In this document: positions 42,741 to 56,391 of the stretch, piece by piece | Layout of the letters: each line of letters starts with the position of its first letter | How positions within the stretch are numbered: the stretch's first letter is position 1 | Assembly (NCBI RefSeq): GCF_041260155.1 | Contig: NC_091943.1 | Location: forward strand, 21,514,283-21,578,282 | Source of the DNA: Ptychodera flava | Taxonomy: Eukaryota; Hemichordata; Enteropneusta; Ptychoderidae | Length of the DNA: 64,000 bases | Reading direction: 5' to 3' | Position numbers and translations under genes: made by a program | Notes under the pieces: generated by a model | Database searches by the model: none | Told to the model about the DNA's origin: nothing | The model's input: only the letters and a program-made list of their open reading frames with translations

Positions 42741-45700
42741 ATGGCAAGCATTTCGATGTTGTCATTAAACGTAAGAGGATGTAGGGATTCTCTGAAAAGA
42801 TACCAAGTCCTTGAATATCTTAAAAATGAAGTTCCGTCAGATATTCATCTTCTTCAAGAAACCCATTCCTTGCCTGGTGATGAGAAAATTTGGAATCTTC
42901 TTTGGAAAGGTTCTTTTCTTCTTTCTCACAATTCTGCTAATCAGGGAGGAGTTGCAATTCTTTTTCCGAACAATCTCAAAGTAGTTGTTCTGTCCAAAAA
43001 AGAGTTAATAAAGGGCCACCTTCTTCATTCTCACGTTACAATTGATGATTTCCCTGTGCACATTATCAACGTTTATGCCCCTGCTAATGGCTCGGATCGC
43101 CTCCAGTGCTTTAAAGTTCTTAAAAATCATTTGATTACTCTTAATGAAGATCCGATTTTTCTTGGTGGAGATTTTAATTGTACAGTAAACGAGATCGATC
43201 GTATTGGTAGCGAACCTGATCCTCGTACTTCTCTCTTTCTTGACAAGATTTTTCACCGTTTTGAACTAGTTGATGCCTGGCGTAATCAATATAAGTCTGA
43301 ACGTAATTATACCTGGTCTCGTAACAACACACATGTTAGACTTGATCGCATTTATGTTAACAAACATTTTTCAAATCGTATTCGTTCTTGCTCCATCATA
43401 AATTCTTCTCTTGGTTTCTCTGATCATTCTGCTGTTAAATTGACTATTTCTCAGAGGAACACTGACAATCACAATCCAGTCTGGCACATGAACACTGATA
43501 TTCTGAAAGAAGACGATTATATCGAGCTTATTTCGTTATTTTGGTCCAAATGGCAACAACAAAAACCAAATTATACAAAGATCCAATTTTGGTGGGATGC
43601 TGGTAAAATAAGATCAAACAGTTGACTCAGCAGTATTCCTCCCACAGACAAGCTGAAAAGAATCATGTGAAACGTAGTCTCGAAAAAGAAATTCTTCAGC
43701 TTGAAAATAATCTTCATAAAAATCAGTCCCTCGTTGAGAGTTATAACACTAAAAAACTCCTTTTAAAAGAAATCATTGATCATGAATCGAAAGGAGCTGC
43801 CATTCGTGCAAAACACAAAATTATCAACACGGTCGATGCGCCGAATAATTTCTTTAAAAGTATTGAAACTCGCAATGGAAAAAGAAAGCCTATCATCCAT
43901 CTTGAAAAAATGGATGGCTCCCTCACCGAAGATCAAAAGAAATTCGTAATTTAACCATTCTTCTATCAAAATTTTTTTCTCCTGACCCAATTGACAACAA
44001 TGCTGAAGATGTCTTCATGAAAATTTACCACAACTTAAAGATACTGACAAAGAATTCTTAGATAGCCCTCTTACATTTGATGAAATTTCTTTCACTGTTA
44101 AAAATCTCCCGACAGGTCGTTCCCCTGGTATTGATGGTCTCCCAAATGAGTTTTACACTACTTTCTGGTCGATCATTGGCAATGATCTGTATGAAGTGCT
44201 TCTAAAACCTATCAGTGATGGTGAACTGCCATTGTCCTGCAGACGGGCAGTTGTGTGCCTTTTACCAAAGTCAGGTGACTTTACTAAGTTAAAAAATTGG
44301 CGTCAAGTAAGTCTTCTTTTTAGTGACTATAAAATTCTTACCAAGACGCTCTCTGTTCGTCTTCGCAATGTTCTTAGTTCTATTATTCACGAAGATCAGA
44401 CCTGCAGCATTCCTGGTCGTCAGATTCATGATAATATCGGTTTTCTGAGAGATAGTCTTCATTTAGCGAATTCAAATAATATCCCACTTGCTATCGTTGC
44501 TCTCGATCAAGAGAAGGCTTTCGACAGAATTAATCACGGTTACTTGTTAAATACTTTAAAGGCCTTTGGGTTCGGCAAAATTTCATTAATTTTATCTCTC
44601 TTCTGTATTCTAATGTCCAAAGCTTAATTCGTGTAAATAACACTCTCACTTCCCCAGTTTCCTTTGGGAGAGGTATTCGTCAAGGCTGTTCTCTGTCTGC
44701 TCAGCTGTACGTTATTGCAATTGAACCCTTGCTTCATAAAATACGCACAAAAAGTGATATCAAAGGCTTAACTATTCCTCATACTAATAAAGCCACTGTA
44801 ATCTTTCCACCTATGCTGATGATGTAGATTTCCTTATTACCCGAGACGAGGATTTCAACAAACTTCGCCATTGGCTGAATATCTACAATGCAGCGTCCAA
44901 TGCAAAGACGAATTTTGCTAAAACTGAAGGTCTTTGGGCGGGTTGCTGGCGAGGCCGTAGGTGTGAACCACTCAACATAAAATGGAACAGTACCGGTCTA
45001 AAAAGTCTCGGCGTTTATCTCGGCAATGATGAACTTTTTGTTAATAAAAACTGGACAGATTTGGTCGATACTCTTTCAAATAAACTTGAATATTGGAATC
45101 GGTATGCTCCAAATATTTCGTATAGGGGTAGAGTTCTTATAATCAACAGCTTATTGACAAGCAAATTCTTATATCGTTTTATTTCCTTATGTCCCCCAAC
45201 TAGTACGATAATTTTCGTCCAGTCACTCATCTTGGATTTCTTTTGGCAAGGCAGACACTGGATTCCAGCAGAGAAATTATATTTGCCAGTTTACAAAGGT
45301 GGCCAAGGACTAGTCCACTTACCATCCCGTATTAAATCTTTCCGTCTGCAATTTATCCAGAGATATCTTTACTCTGACAACAATCATCCCGTTTTCAGTT
45401 TTGTTGATCATTACTTCAAACAAGTCCATAATCTGTCTTATTCCACTGAACTCCTTACTGTTGATATTGACACTCCCTTCATCTGTTCGTCTAAATTTCA
45501 CAATGATTTGCTCTCATGCTGGCAATCTGTTTCCAAAATTCGCAAAACTAGTTCCAATATTCATGAAATTCTTAATGAGCCTCTCTTTTATAACAAGGAA
45601 ATTCTCCATCCAGTAACGCAAGAGCGGTTGAAAAATAGCTGTTTTATAGACGCAGGTTTCACCAAAATCAAAGACCTCATTGACTTTCAAAGGAAAAAAT

Positions 45701-46602
45701 GGCTTACTGATTTAGAAGTCTTTTCCAAATTAAGCATTCATTCTCACCGTATTGCAAAAGTAATCTACAGTGATATTCTCAAAGCAATCCCTTTAAAGTG
45801 GACAGAAACTATTATGTCCTATCTCAGAGGTGAAATTTCAAACGATGTTACTCCTTTTCATTATTCATTTGAATTGCATTATTCTAATGACCTCAACTTT
45901 CCCTTGTACAAAATCGAAAAGGGTGCCATTTACAAATATTTGGTCAATATTTTGCAAAAAGAACGTCTTCCAAATACTGCTGATACTGTCTGGCGCTCCA
46001 TTCTTAATCTTTCAAATTCAATTGTTCCAAATTTTAAAGCCTGTTACAGTCCTCCGTTATCATCGAGAGAAGGTGATTATCTGTGGCGGATCATACATGG
46101 CGCGTTCTCCACTGAGAGAGTTTTGTTCAAAATGGGGTTCAGTGCAAGCTCTAATTGCGTTTTTTGTGGCAAGCCTGACGATCTTCTTCATACTTTTTAC
46201 GAATGTAATTATAATAAAGACCTCATCTGTGCCTTGAAAACATTATCAAAACTTCTGCTGAATGATAACAGTATTTCCATTCCCATTCACTGGTTAATTT
46301 TAAACCCGCCCCACAAATCAGGAAAATTTATCTCGAAACAAGCAAATCGTCTCTTTGTCTTTATCAATGCTCTCGCGAAAACGTCGATTTACCTTTGTCG
46401 TAGAAATAAAAGAATTATGAATAGTCTCCCTACTGACCCTCTACAATTTTTTAGAACTCGTCTTAAATCGCGGATTCAAATAGAATTTTTGCATCACAAA
46501 CTTAATAATCAACTTGCCATTTTCAAGAACACTTGGACGACTAATGACGCCCTTTGTAGAGTCAATGATAATGGAGTCCTTGTCATTAATGATTTAATTT
46601 AA
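42741..46602 (+). pseudogene. LINE C ORF2 (endonuclease-reverse transcriptase)
   Basis: MASISMLSLNVRGCRDSLKR opens the APE endonuclease (LLQETH, FLGGDFNCTVN, RLDRIYVN, FSDHSAVKL). RT motifs: NWRQVSLLFSDYKILTKTLS, ALDQEKAFDRINHGYL, RGIRQGCSLSAQLYVIAIEP, YADDVDFLIT. The last 513 codons (45061-46602) are open, with REGDYLWRIIHGAFSTERVL and CVFCGKPDDLLHTFYEC. Frame breaks near 43620, 43950, 44150, 44620 and 44810 make it non-functional as read. Starting 12 codons earlier at 42708 is also possible. Confidence 0.87.
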
Positions 46603-47060
46603 CCTTGGTTTCTTTCATGTTCCTTTCTTTTTCCTGCTCACATATATATTGACATTTCCTTGTTTCCTGGTCGTTGTCGGCTTTTAATCCTGGGCACTGT
46701 ACTCCTTACGGGATCTTAGGATCGGTTAAAAGTCTGATGGAGGGTCATACATCACTTAACAACATAAGTTCTGTTCTCTCAAGTAGGTAATGTTGAACTG
46801 TAGCCCGAAACTAGACCCTCGCTTATCATCGATATCTGTCACCGTAGCTGTACCTAAAGTATCTTTCGTCAACGGGATTTCGTCTTTTGTTCTCACTGGT
46901 TTTGAATTTTTTCTGTACTTATATTGTAAATATTTGTAAATTCATTGTATTTCACATGTTCTCCTTTTCCGTTTTCTCCTTTTTAGAAACCGGTTTCCGT
47001 TTCTTGAATTTTAGTCCTTGTACAATTTTGTGTATATAGTGAATAAACGATGGTTTGAAA

Positions 47061-47144
<84 letters not shown>
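47061..47144 (+). repeat. (CTA)n tail of LINE C
   Basis: 28 CTA/ACT units, then unrelated sequence (tgataacctttg). The poly-Ser and poly-Val reading frames over it are products of the repeat. Confidence 0.97.
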
Positions 47145-47369
47145 GATAACCTTTGTTTCATGATACATGAACTCTAGTCTTAGAACCCGATGTGAACTGA
47201 ACATGCTCACGTGTTTCATTATGTATTGCAATTGTGTGTAAATTTAAACTTTGGCCACATGTTTCAACGTCATTTAAAGTTTTACGATCAAGATCATGAA
47301 CAATATTCACCACAGATTATGTAATTAGCTGAATAAAAAATACTAAATTTCTTTGAATGCTGTCATTGT

Positions 47370-48180
47370 ATCACCACTTTATATAGCGAGTGTAATTGTC
47401 TTTGGTCAAGTCCTTCAAGCTATTATGCCAAACGGTGAAAGCTCATTTGATATGCAAATTATAAATTAGTTGACTTTCAATAATCTTTCAACCTGGTATC
47501 ATCAATTTACATGGCATGTTTTGCCAACTTTGATCAAGTTAATCCCCGTATATATCTCTAATTGAGAAATATCTTTAAATAAGGAAATGAGGAATTGGCT
47601 GAAGCAAAAAAAATATGACTTTCAATAATGTTGCATTATAGTATCTTTAATGTACATAGTAAATTTCGTCAACTTTGGTATAGTCAATCAAGATATATAT
47701 CCCCAATAAGAAAGTTCATTAAATATGCTTAATGATTAATAACTTTCAATAATGTTGTATCGAAATATCCTCAATCTATACAGCAATTTCGTCAAGTTTG
47801 GTCAAGTCAATTTAGTAGAAAAGTTCATTAATATGCAAATTAGGAATTGGCGGAAGTAAACATGCCCTATGACGGTAAAGAACATTGTATTATAGTATCT
47901 TCAATATACTAGCAACTTTTGTCAACCCTGGTCAAGTTCATTCAGATCCATTTAGATCCCTTAATACGAAAGTTCATTAAAAATGCAAATTAGGAAGTGG
48001 CTGAAGTAAAATGCTTAATGACTTTCAATAATGTTAAATCATAGTATCTTCATTATACATACCAAGTTTCGTCAATTTTGATTGAGTCAATTCAGATATA
48101 TCCCTAATTAGAGAAGTTCATTCATTATGCAAATTAGCAATTATCTTTCATGTCACCCCTTTATAGCCTTCACAGCTGAT
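47370..48180 (+). repeat. Tandem array of a 150-160 base repeat
   Basis: About five diverged units built on gactttcaataatgtt, atagtatcttcaatatacat, tttggtcaagtcaatt and gttcattaaatatgcaaatt. The same repeat lies in reverse orientation at 59810-60260. No coding content. Confidence 0.7.
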
Positions 48181-48259
48181 ATACCTTGGTGTTATCAACA
48201 TTTGTAGCAAATCTCATCAAATTGTTTGCAAATGTATATGCGTTTTTTTTCTAAAACCA

Positions 48260-48470
48260 TTAATTAATGCAAATGAGCATAAAGTAAGCAAGCCGCACCC
48301 ACCACACCAAAAAGTAATCAGTTCTTACCATTTGCAAACTGAATCTATGCACCAGATTTGATTCTGATCTGATATGCCGTTTTTTGAGATATCGGGCCCA
48401 TTGACAGACAGAAAGACAGACAGACATCGCTACGACATTAGCCCAAGCGTGTGAACACGTGAGCTAAAAA
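48260..48470 (+). repeat. Dispersed repeat ending in (CAGA)n
   Basis: Shares attaattaatgcaaatgagc-like, cgcacccacca and tcagttcttaccatttgc phrases and a terminal cagacagacag run with 12299-12430, and in reverse with 62155-62405. It ends in gtgtgaacacgtgagc. Confidence 0.6.
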
Positions 48471-49053
48471 TCAATACATGTCAAAAGGCCCAATTTAACG
48501 AATAATGGAGATCGGAAGAACAGGCAGACAAGCTTGACAACACTAGTAGTAGGCCTACAAGAGATGGGAACAGAGAGAGAGAATGTCTCTGAACGTTGGA
48601 CAGAGCCAAATAGACCCAAACGGGGCAATCGACTCAAAGGGGTCTATAAAAAACCTCAAACGGACCAAAATCGATCATGTCACGTAAAACACAAACCAGA
48701 AGGAGCCCGTCTTTAAGAAGTTCTGCGGTAGACAGAGATCTTATATCAAAATATGACAAATCTGTTACTCAGATGATGATAGTCTAATCAGTATTGCTAC
48801 TACTCACGACAGTAATTTGGCAAGCAGCTGAATTACCGTACAACTACTTTGTCACTTTAGTTCAATCTAGAAGGACACCTGGTACCACCACTTATCTGGT
48901 GGTTCGAGATTGGACTTTTGGTTTTGTCAGTGTATTTGTTGTTGTTGTTTTTTCTTTGTTTCTGGGACCTGGCGATTTTACATCATCTCGGCCAAGAGTA
49001 GCGTATTATGGAGCCAAAGTGACCAAAAATTGAGGAGGAATGCACCATCATTA

Positions 49054-49417
49054 TTGACATGAACATTTCACACATACGCATGGACATTGTAATTAACAGA
49101 ATATATAATGAGTAATGATGAATTATGTTATTCACAAATTATCAGAGCTACAACCAGTTCATCATATATTCATGAAGTGGATGTTTCATGATCTTCGTAA
49201 AGATGAACTTGTTTTAGCTCTAATAATGAAAAATGTACTATCATGTTTCATGAGTGTTGTTGATGAACCTTTCACGAGTGAATGGAGACTGTAGTTTGAT
49301 GAACATGTCATGAATAATATTTTCATGAATCCTTTATGAATAAGATAATTCATCATTACTCATTATATATTCTCTCAATTCCAATGTCCATGCGTAGGTG
49401 TGAAATGTTCATGTCAA
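49054..49417. mobile_element. MITE with 75-base inverted ends
   Basis: The left end TTGACATGAACATTTCACAC through aatgagtaatgatgaatta is mirrored at the right (to 49417) with few mismatches. About 364 bp, non-coding, rich in tcatgaa motifs. No convincing target duplication. Confidence 0.8.
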
Positions 49418-49419
49418 TT

Positions 49420-52010
49420 TTATGATTAATATATTAAATGAGCAAGCTGTTTCGAAGAACTAATTAGACTGGGTAAGGCCATAATAGGGAGTTTCCCTCC
49501 ATATGATGAACTTTTAAATGTTTTGCATAGAAAAAAGCCATTTTATGATGCTTAGACCAACTGTCACAAGTGAAATCTGTAGAAGTTTTAGTAATCCCCT
49601 TACTGTTCCTCATCTTTTGAGTGAACCTCTTCAATTCTACCGACCGCTCCAAATTACAAAAATGGTCAGAAATCCCTCTTTCTGCTTGATGACATTAAAG
49701 AGCTTTCATGAATACTCCCAGTTCGTCATATATTTATGAAACGATTTTTACATAAACTTGGTAATCCACAGAAAAAGCGTATGGAATTCATCTGTATATG
49801 TGATCATGAATTTCATGAATTTATCCAGTTTCTCATGTATTCGTGATATAAATGTTTCCAGAAGTTGGCAATTCGTAAACATTCATCAGAGAAATTCATG
49901 AAATTGTATGAAGTTATTATAAAATTTCGGAACACACTAAAGTTACCGGTGAAACCGCACCTATAACAAATTTCCTGAATTTCAAAATTCTTTTCTCCTT
50001 TTTCTCAGGACCAGTCTGTGCCTGCCCCCTTGATTTCTCTTGAAAAGTTCTTGTGTGCATCTTATTGAATGGCATGAAAGCCCGTAAGGGACATTTTGCA
50101 AAGCGAATAAAAAATTGTGTCGTTGGCACGATGTAGTTTCTCGTGAGCACGAGGAATAACTTTTGCAAATCCAATGCCAAAAACCTTCCATTTTGACAAT
50201 TCCTTGGCTGACTCGCAGCGTGTTTGCAAGGTTATATCTGATTGGTCGATTGTCACTATTCACAGCAACTTTATTAGGGAGTTTATTTGTATTATTTCAT
50301 TATGACGGTACGATTCCGCCAACCAATTGGATAACAGCTTCGAAATCGCTGCGAGTCGGCCCCAATTCCTGTGTGTTTTTGTAATCTATACTCATGTTTA
50401 GGGGTTAGCATTTCTTTATTCTCTCCGTAAGTAGCACATATACCGCATTTCCACATCTTTCGGTTCAGAAATGAGTGCAGTCCAGTTCAGATTGTTTCAT
50501 CATGAACTTTGTCACAAGTTTCATCAACAGCGATGAACCCGAGATGACTGATGAAACCAATATGGTCTTCCAACAAAGTTGGCACGCCTTATCTATAAGC
50601 TTTTGATAAAAGCCGGCGCTGATTTTCACATTCCTCGGGTCTGTCACAGCAGTACGGATATATTCACCCAAGTACTGACTTACGGGTATGTGCTCGTTTC
50701 TATACCGTGTTATTCAAAGTGGAAGCAACGAGCGATATTTCTTTAACGTTTCATACAAACGACACGAGCAAAGGTACAAAACAGTGGTGTATAAATACAA
50801 GTGTAATGTTGTATTGATATTTAACAAAAGTGTACATCAGAGACGTATGCGCACTTCACTCGGTTTACCGCTGTTTTTCAGTTGTTGAAGTGTGATCCGT
50901 ATTTCTACCTGATCTGTACTATATCACGTCTACCTAACCTGTTCACCCCCAATTCCCTGTAGACAGGTCCACACTCACCATTGATAACAATGGGTTTGGG
51001 CCAAACCATGGTGGTGAAAGGGTTAATGGGAAAGAGGGACATACTGAAAGTGTAGAGAAAACTACGCGATACAGGTCTATACAAGAGAAGCTGAGGCACG
51101 GTGCTGTTCAGTTTTGTCTTTCCCAACGCTCGATGCTTGTTCAGCGGGACGATAATTACCGTAAAATCGTTCGATTGTGTAATTCGAGTGTGACTTTCTC
51201 CAAAGAACCTCTAGGTTTCCAGAACTGTTATTCCGTCCAGTTAATTCACTTTGTTTTGCCATCCCTTTCTTCCAGACCATATTGCCGAAAATTCATTTGT
51301 TTAACATGTGTCACCATTTTCATGATACCAGACAGCTGTATCCTGGTACGTTCAATATTCTATCCGTCATAGCAATCTCTTAAATTTGTCATGTGTTTAC
51401 TCGTGACTCAATCAGTGTTTCCACCGAAACCGTTTTATTAGCAAGAAACGCATTCCTAACTAACAAGGAACAGCGAGTTTCCCTTGAAGGGTCAGTAGCT
51501 GCAACTTTAATGAATTTTTCATTATGTTTGTTTTCAATGATAATCGCAGATGCTTGTTCTAATGTCCAAAGCATGTTGAAATACAAAAGACGTTGAATTT
51601 TTCAACCCAGCCCGTACATGTGCAAACTGCATTGGTTATTATTGACAAGCGAATTCTGGTCCTGACCAGAATTCAAATATGATGAATAACAGTGCAGGAC
51701 ACCGTACAGGCGCTGTGTTGACAAGCTAAAAAGTAAGTCTTTCAAAGTAATTGGAGAAATAGAACAAGAACTGGCGATTGATGTGCAAAAACAAAAGAGT
51801 GAAAAAAAATCATCAAAAGTGACAGCTGCTGGCCGTTTAAACGAAACAGGATCTGCTCCCTCACGCCGGCGTCACATCCGTATCACTTACCAAAACATAT
51901 CCGGCATAGCATTATAGTTCATTGTACTGACAGTTACTTTCTGGAGTTAGCTTTAGCAACGAAATGGTCATCTTCAGTGGTAGACGACATCTTCTCTCGA
52001 CTGCCACTTT
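49420..52010. other. Stretch without a supported gene
   Basis: Several short ORFs on both strands (for example minus 49917-50263, minus 50465-50671, plus and minus around 51390-51596) have no recognised domain, no matching splice sites and no repeat relatives. The tcatgaat-rich part to about 49910 resembles the interior of the preceding MITE. Confidence 0.5.
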
Positions 52011-52014
52011 CTCA

Positions 52015-53132
52015 GGGAGCCTTCAGTAATTATTACAGGTAGGTGTGAGCGGGGGGGGGGATTGGAGGGAGGGTCACTTTTCAGAAAACTGTCCATGAGG
52101 AAGGGTCATTTTTATAAACCTATTTCCCTCAATAGCAAATCACCGACGAAATACATTGATTCAAACACATTTTTGACAAGCTTCACAAGTAAAGAAGATG
52201 CAGTTATATCCTACATTAAACACCTTGAACAGTTAAAACTGATGAAAGATTAGAGACAAAAACATATGGGACAGGTGGCACAGTGTATATCGATTATCAA
52301 ACGTCAATAAATGCATAGATATTGTTAGGTTTATATTTATATTGAAAAAAATCATTCATGATTACCTCATAGACTACCATGTACATAGTGAATCAATATT
52401 TCTGTGAAATTCCAAAATCCAATTTCTTGCACAAAATCACTTGTAACCACCCTACTCTAATCAAGTACATTAATATCATTAATCAAGAGTACATAAACAG
52501 GTTTACCTAGTTTTGTACTGGAAAAAATATTCTTAGTTTCCTCATAGACTGCCATGTATAGAGAATTAACATTGAAAATGAAATTTCAAAATTCAATTTC
52601 TTGTACACACATGCTCGTTTTACTTCCCACTTCAAGCAAAGTACATTTACACATATTATCAAACATATATAAATGAACAGATATAGCTTGTTTTGCGTGG
52701 AAACATTGTCAATAGTTTGCCTGATTGACTCCCATGAATTATGATTTGATATTTTTGGGTGAAGTATTTTATCAGCCACATCTTGCCTTCTTTTAGATTC
52801 ATATAATATGGTGACCCTCCTGCAAATGTATGGTCCTTCAAAAATGCTTGCATGATAAATTGCGACCCTCCCTATTAAGACGCCAGCTCTCCCCCTGCAA
52901 TGTCTGTCCCTAACTTACCTAATAATTAAACCAATTGTTACGTAAATTAGCTTATACTGGTTCCGTTATTCCTGAGGAGAATACTGCAGTGATAAGGGGA
53001 GGGTCAAGTTTTAGAATGTCGGACAAGAGGGAGGGTCACATTTTAGACAAGAGGTTAGGGGAGGATCACATTTTACAGTACGGTGCGCACGGAATTCTCC
53101 CGGCCTACCCCCCGTAATTACTGAAGGCTCCC
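52015..53132. mobile_element. 1.1-kb foldback element, relative of 11191-12298
   Basis: Ends GGGAGCCTTCAGTAATTA and the inverse at 53115-53132, with G/C tracts just inside (gggggggggatt, ctaccccccg). The interior has about three 180-base repeats in the orientation opposite to the 11191 element (aaattccaaaatccaatttc near 52410, 52590 and 52760). Same size class. Target duplication not clear. Confidence 0.7.
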
Positions 53133-53959
53133 AGAAGAACCTCGCAACATTCTCCGACAATTTATTCAGAATCGTAGGTTCAACATTCCTGATACGTGGA
53201 CCTATCACTGACGTTTGCAATAAGCACGGTGAATATTACGTTTTTGCACGCGTTTTTAATGACATTGATCGTAGACGTGTTTGTCATTTCTATCACAATA
53301 GATTGAATTCCTTAGGAAGCTCCTACAAGACAACTTAAGCTACGCCTAATTCCCAAATTGTGATGAACCAAATCAATTCAATATTGTCAACGTCCATCGA
53401 GTGCGAGCGTTTGAATCTAAACGTAGCACTCATGTGACAGGTCCTCGGGACACCTTCCGATTTTAAAGTTCTACTTGCTGTTTGTCTTTCAGAACGGCAG
53501 TCAGTTTGTTCAACTTTTTTAGCTTTGTCTCATTCTCTTTTCTTTGTAAGCCTATCCCCTAAAAATAGAATTATAATTGTTGTCGGGTGCCTGATCGGTC
53601 AATGAATGGTGACGTTTTATCCTCCGATCGGAATAAAAGATACCTCATCCGCAGTCTGCTTTCTGATTAGGGACTGGACACAAATTACAGGGGGGTGGGC
53701 CGGTGTTTTTCGAAACATTGCTGCATCAAAAAGTGACCCTTCAAAAGTTCATGCACAAAAATTGGTGATCCTCCCCCTTATCCAAGCATGAAAGTAAATG
53801 ACCCTCCCCTGTTACTCAATACCCCCAACAAACCCGCAATGTGTTCAAGATCCCCTTCTGACTTGCTATACTTTTGAAATCCCCCTCCCAAAAGGAAGGC
53901 AAAATTGGCTGATATAATGCTTTCTCCAAAAGATTTCAAATCATATGTGTGTGATAATT

Positions 53960-55012
53960 CATGTAAATGAACTTTGCTTGAAGTTGCAGGTAAAAAGTGC
54001 ATGCGTGTACAAACAATGTAATTTTTAGATTTCACCGATAATTTGATTCTCTATACATGGTAGTTGACTATAAAAAAACTATGAACGTGTATTTTCCAAT
54101 ATAAAACTAGCAATATCTGTTCATCTATAGATGTTTAATAACTGATATAAATATACTTGATTAGCATGGGTTGTTTACAAGTGCACATGTGAACAAGATA
54201 TTTGATTTTGGAATTTCACTCAAAATGTTGATCCACTATACATGGGAGTCTATGACAAAACTGTAAAAGAATTCTTTCACAATTAATAATACGCACTTTT
54301 TGTGCATATATGGACCCTGAATAATTGACATAATTGTACTTGATTAGAAGATGGTGGTACCACGTGATTCTGTGTACAAGAACTTTATTTTTGGATTTTC
54401 GCATAAAAAGTTCATCCATTATACATTGTAGTCTATGACATAACTAAGAATAATTGTTTTAAAATACAAAACTTGGCAAATCTGTCTATTTATGTACACT
54501 CGATTATTGGTATAAATGTTTATGATTAGACTAGAGTGGTTTCAAGTCTATGGTTGTGCAAGAAATTTCATTTTGGCATATCACTGAAATGTTGATTCAC
54601 TATACATGGCAGTCTATGACAAAACTATTAATATTTTTTTCCAAATACAAAACTAAGTAAATCTGTGCATTTATGTACACCTAAGTACTAGTATTAATGT
54701 TCATGATTAGACCAGAGTGGTTTCAAGTCCATGGTTGTGCAAGAAATTTGATTTTGGAATTTTACTGAAATGTCAATTTACTATGCATAGCAGTCTATGA
54801 CAAAACTATGAATATTTTTTTTCCAGTACAAAACTAAGTAAATCTGTGCATTTATGTACACCTAATTATTAGTATTAATGTTCATTTTTGGACCAGAGAG
54901 GTTTCAAGTCCATGTTTGTGCAAGAAATTTGATTTTGGAATTTCACTGAAATGTCGATTCACTATGCATAGCAGTCTATGATGAAACTATGAATATCATT
55001 AACACATCCACA
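53960..55012 (+). repeat. 180-base minisatellite
   Basis: About six units marked by aagaaatttgattttggaat, cactatacatggcagtctat and tctgtgcatttatgtacacc. The same unit forms the interior of the elements at 11191 and 52015, so this may be the expanded core of a third, incomplete element that starts in the G/C-rich sequence at about 53690. Confidence 0.75.
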
Positions 55013-55021
55013 TAGACACAC

Positions 55022-55023
<2 letters not shown>

Positions 55024-55052
<29 letters not shown>

Positions 55053-55162
55053 TGTATGTATGTATGTATGTATGTATGTATGTATGTATGTATGTATGTA
55101 TGTATGTATGTATGTATCTATGTATCTATCTATGTATCTATGTATCTATCTATGTATCTATG

Positions 55163-55221
<59 letters not shown>

Positions 55222-55240
55222 ATATATATATATATATCTA

Positions 55241-55298
<58 letters not shown>

Positions 55299-55312
55299 CA
55301 TACACACACACA
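55024..55312 (+). repeat. (ATGT)n-(CTAT)n-(TA)n-(CA)n compound microsatellite
   Basis: Nearly 290 bases of simple repeat directly after the 180-base array. The 106-114 codon open frames in all three frames here are products of the repeat. Confidence 0.97.
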
Positions 55313-55374
55313 CACAGATGTCTGGGTGGGAAGTTACAGTGCTCGATGCTAAAAGCAGAGCGTTATGAATAACG

Positions 55375-56342
55375 TGACGCAAATTACTTCAAGTACAAAC
55401 TAATTAACCAAGCGGGGACTATGTCATTTAAAATGACTTGCCATTTCAGTGTTGGTTACATTATGTTACATATATACGCATAGACTTGAATCCCTAGTCA
55501 GTGATAACAAAAAAGGTGAATATCTCGTCCGCTGAGCGATACCAAACCGATCAGTAATCCTAGTAACAACCCTCGACTGTTTCCTTGAATGTCATTTGAA
55601 CTTTTGTTATGGATAACGCATTTGCAGCTTGCGTTGAGTCACAGACACCGTTCACAGAATAACTTGATCTTTCCTCTTACGCAGAAAGTTCCGCGTAAGA
55701 AATGACAGTGTTTTGTATTCAATAGAGACTATTTAAAGCAACATCATGACGTTATGATCGTAAAGAGATAGGATATGACACTTGGAAACACTGGACTCGC
55801 AATGGTAACTGTTCAGCTTTTTGCAGGATTGCCAATTCCACATCAGCCCACTATTCATTCGTTTTCAGTTATATTCATTATTCATGATGTATGTTGAAAT
55901 TCAGTTTCCTTGAGTGAACAAAACGTTTACTGCATAGACTTGAATCAATGTAACATCGATCTACAGTCTTCAGTATATAGTCATTATTGGGCTGTGTCGT
56001 ATTGATCATATCGAATTCTCATCCTCACAGGGTCATCGAAAGTCCCAAAGATTTAATTGAGTGTGGACAAATAAGGCAGAGTCACGAGGGACTGTAACGT
56101 TCCTAGAGGCTGTAACTTTTCCTAGGTCATTCCACGACTTGACATCTGGCAGAAAAGATCCGGAAAGATCCCGGCGGTTACTTAAAACGGCACTTGCGTC
56201 TTAGCGCCTTGTGCCGATACACATAGAGGAAAGTGAGCGGTAAAGTACAGGAGTTCATGAAAGTAAGTAGTAATTTAATCATATATTAGCTTTAACAAAT
56301 TTAAACAAATATATGGTATTGGCTTTCCGAGTACACACTTTC

Positions 56343-56391
<49 letters not shown>

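Larger units (their letters stand above)
40889..47144 (+). mobile_element. Tx1/L1-like LINE C, full length, longest (CTA)n tail
   Basis: About 6.26 kb. The 5' end directly follows the (CTA)n of LINE B. ORF1 runs 41094-42698 and ORF2 42741-46602. The 3' UTR ends gaataaacgatggtttgaaa, then about 28 CTA units (47061-47144). It carries fewer breaks per kb in the ORF2 C-terminal half than LINE B. Similar in layout to B but clearly diverged in sequence, so it is a related subfamily, not a recent tandem duplicate. Confidence 0.9.

Noticed and set aside
46952-47231. Poly-Val and poly-Ser ORFs
   Set aside because: Reverse translations of the (CTA)n LINE tail.
55024-55372. Three overlapping 106-114 codon ORFs
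   Set aside because: Simple-repeat frames in ATGT, CTAT and TA tracts.
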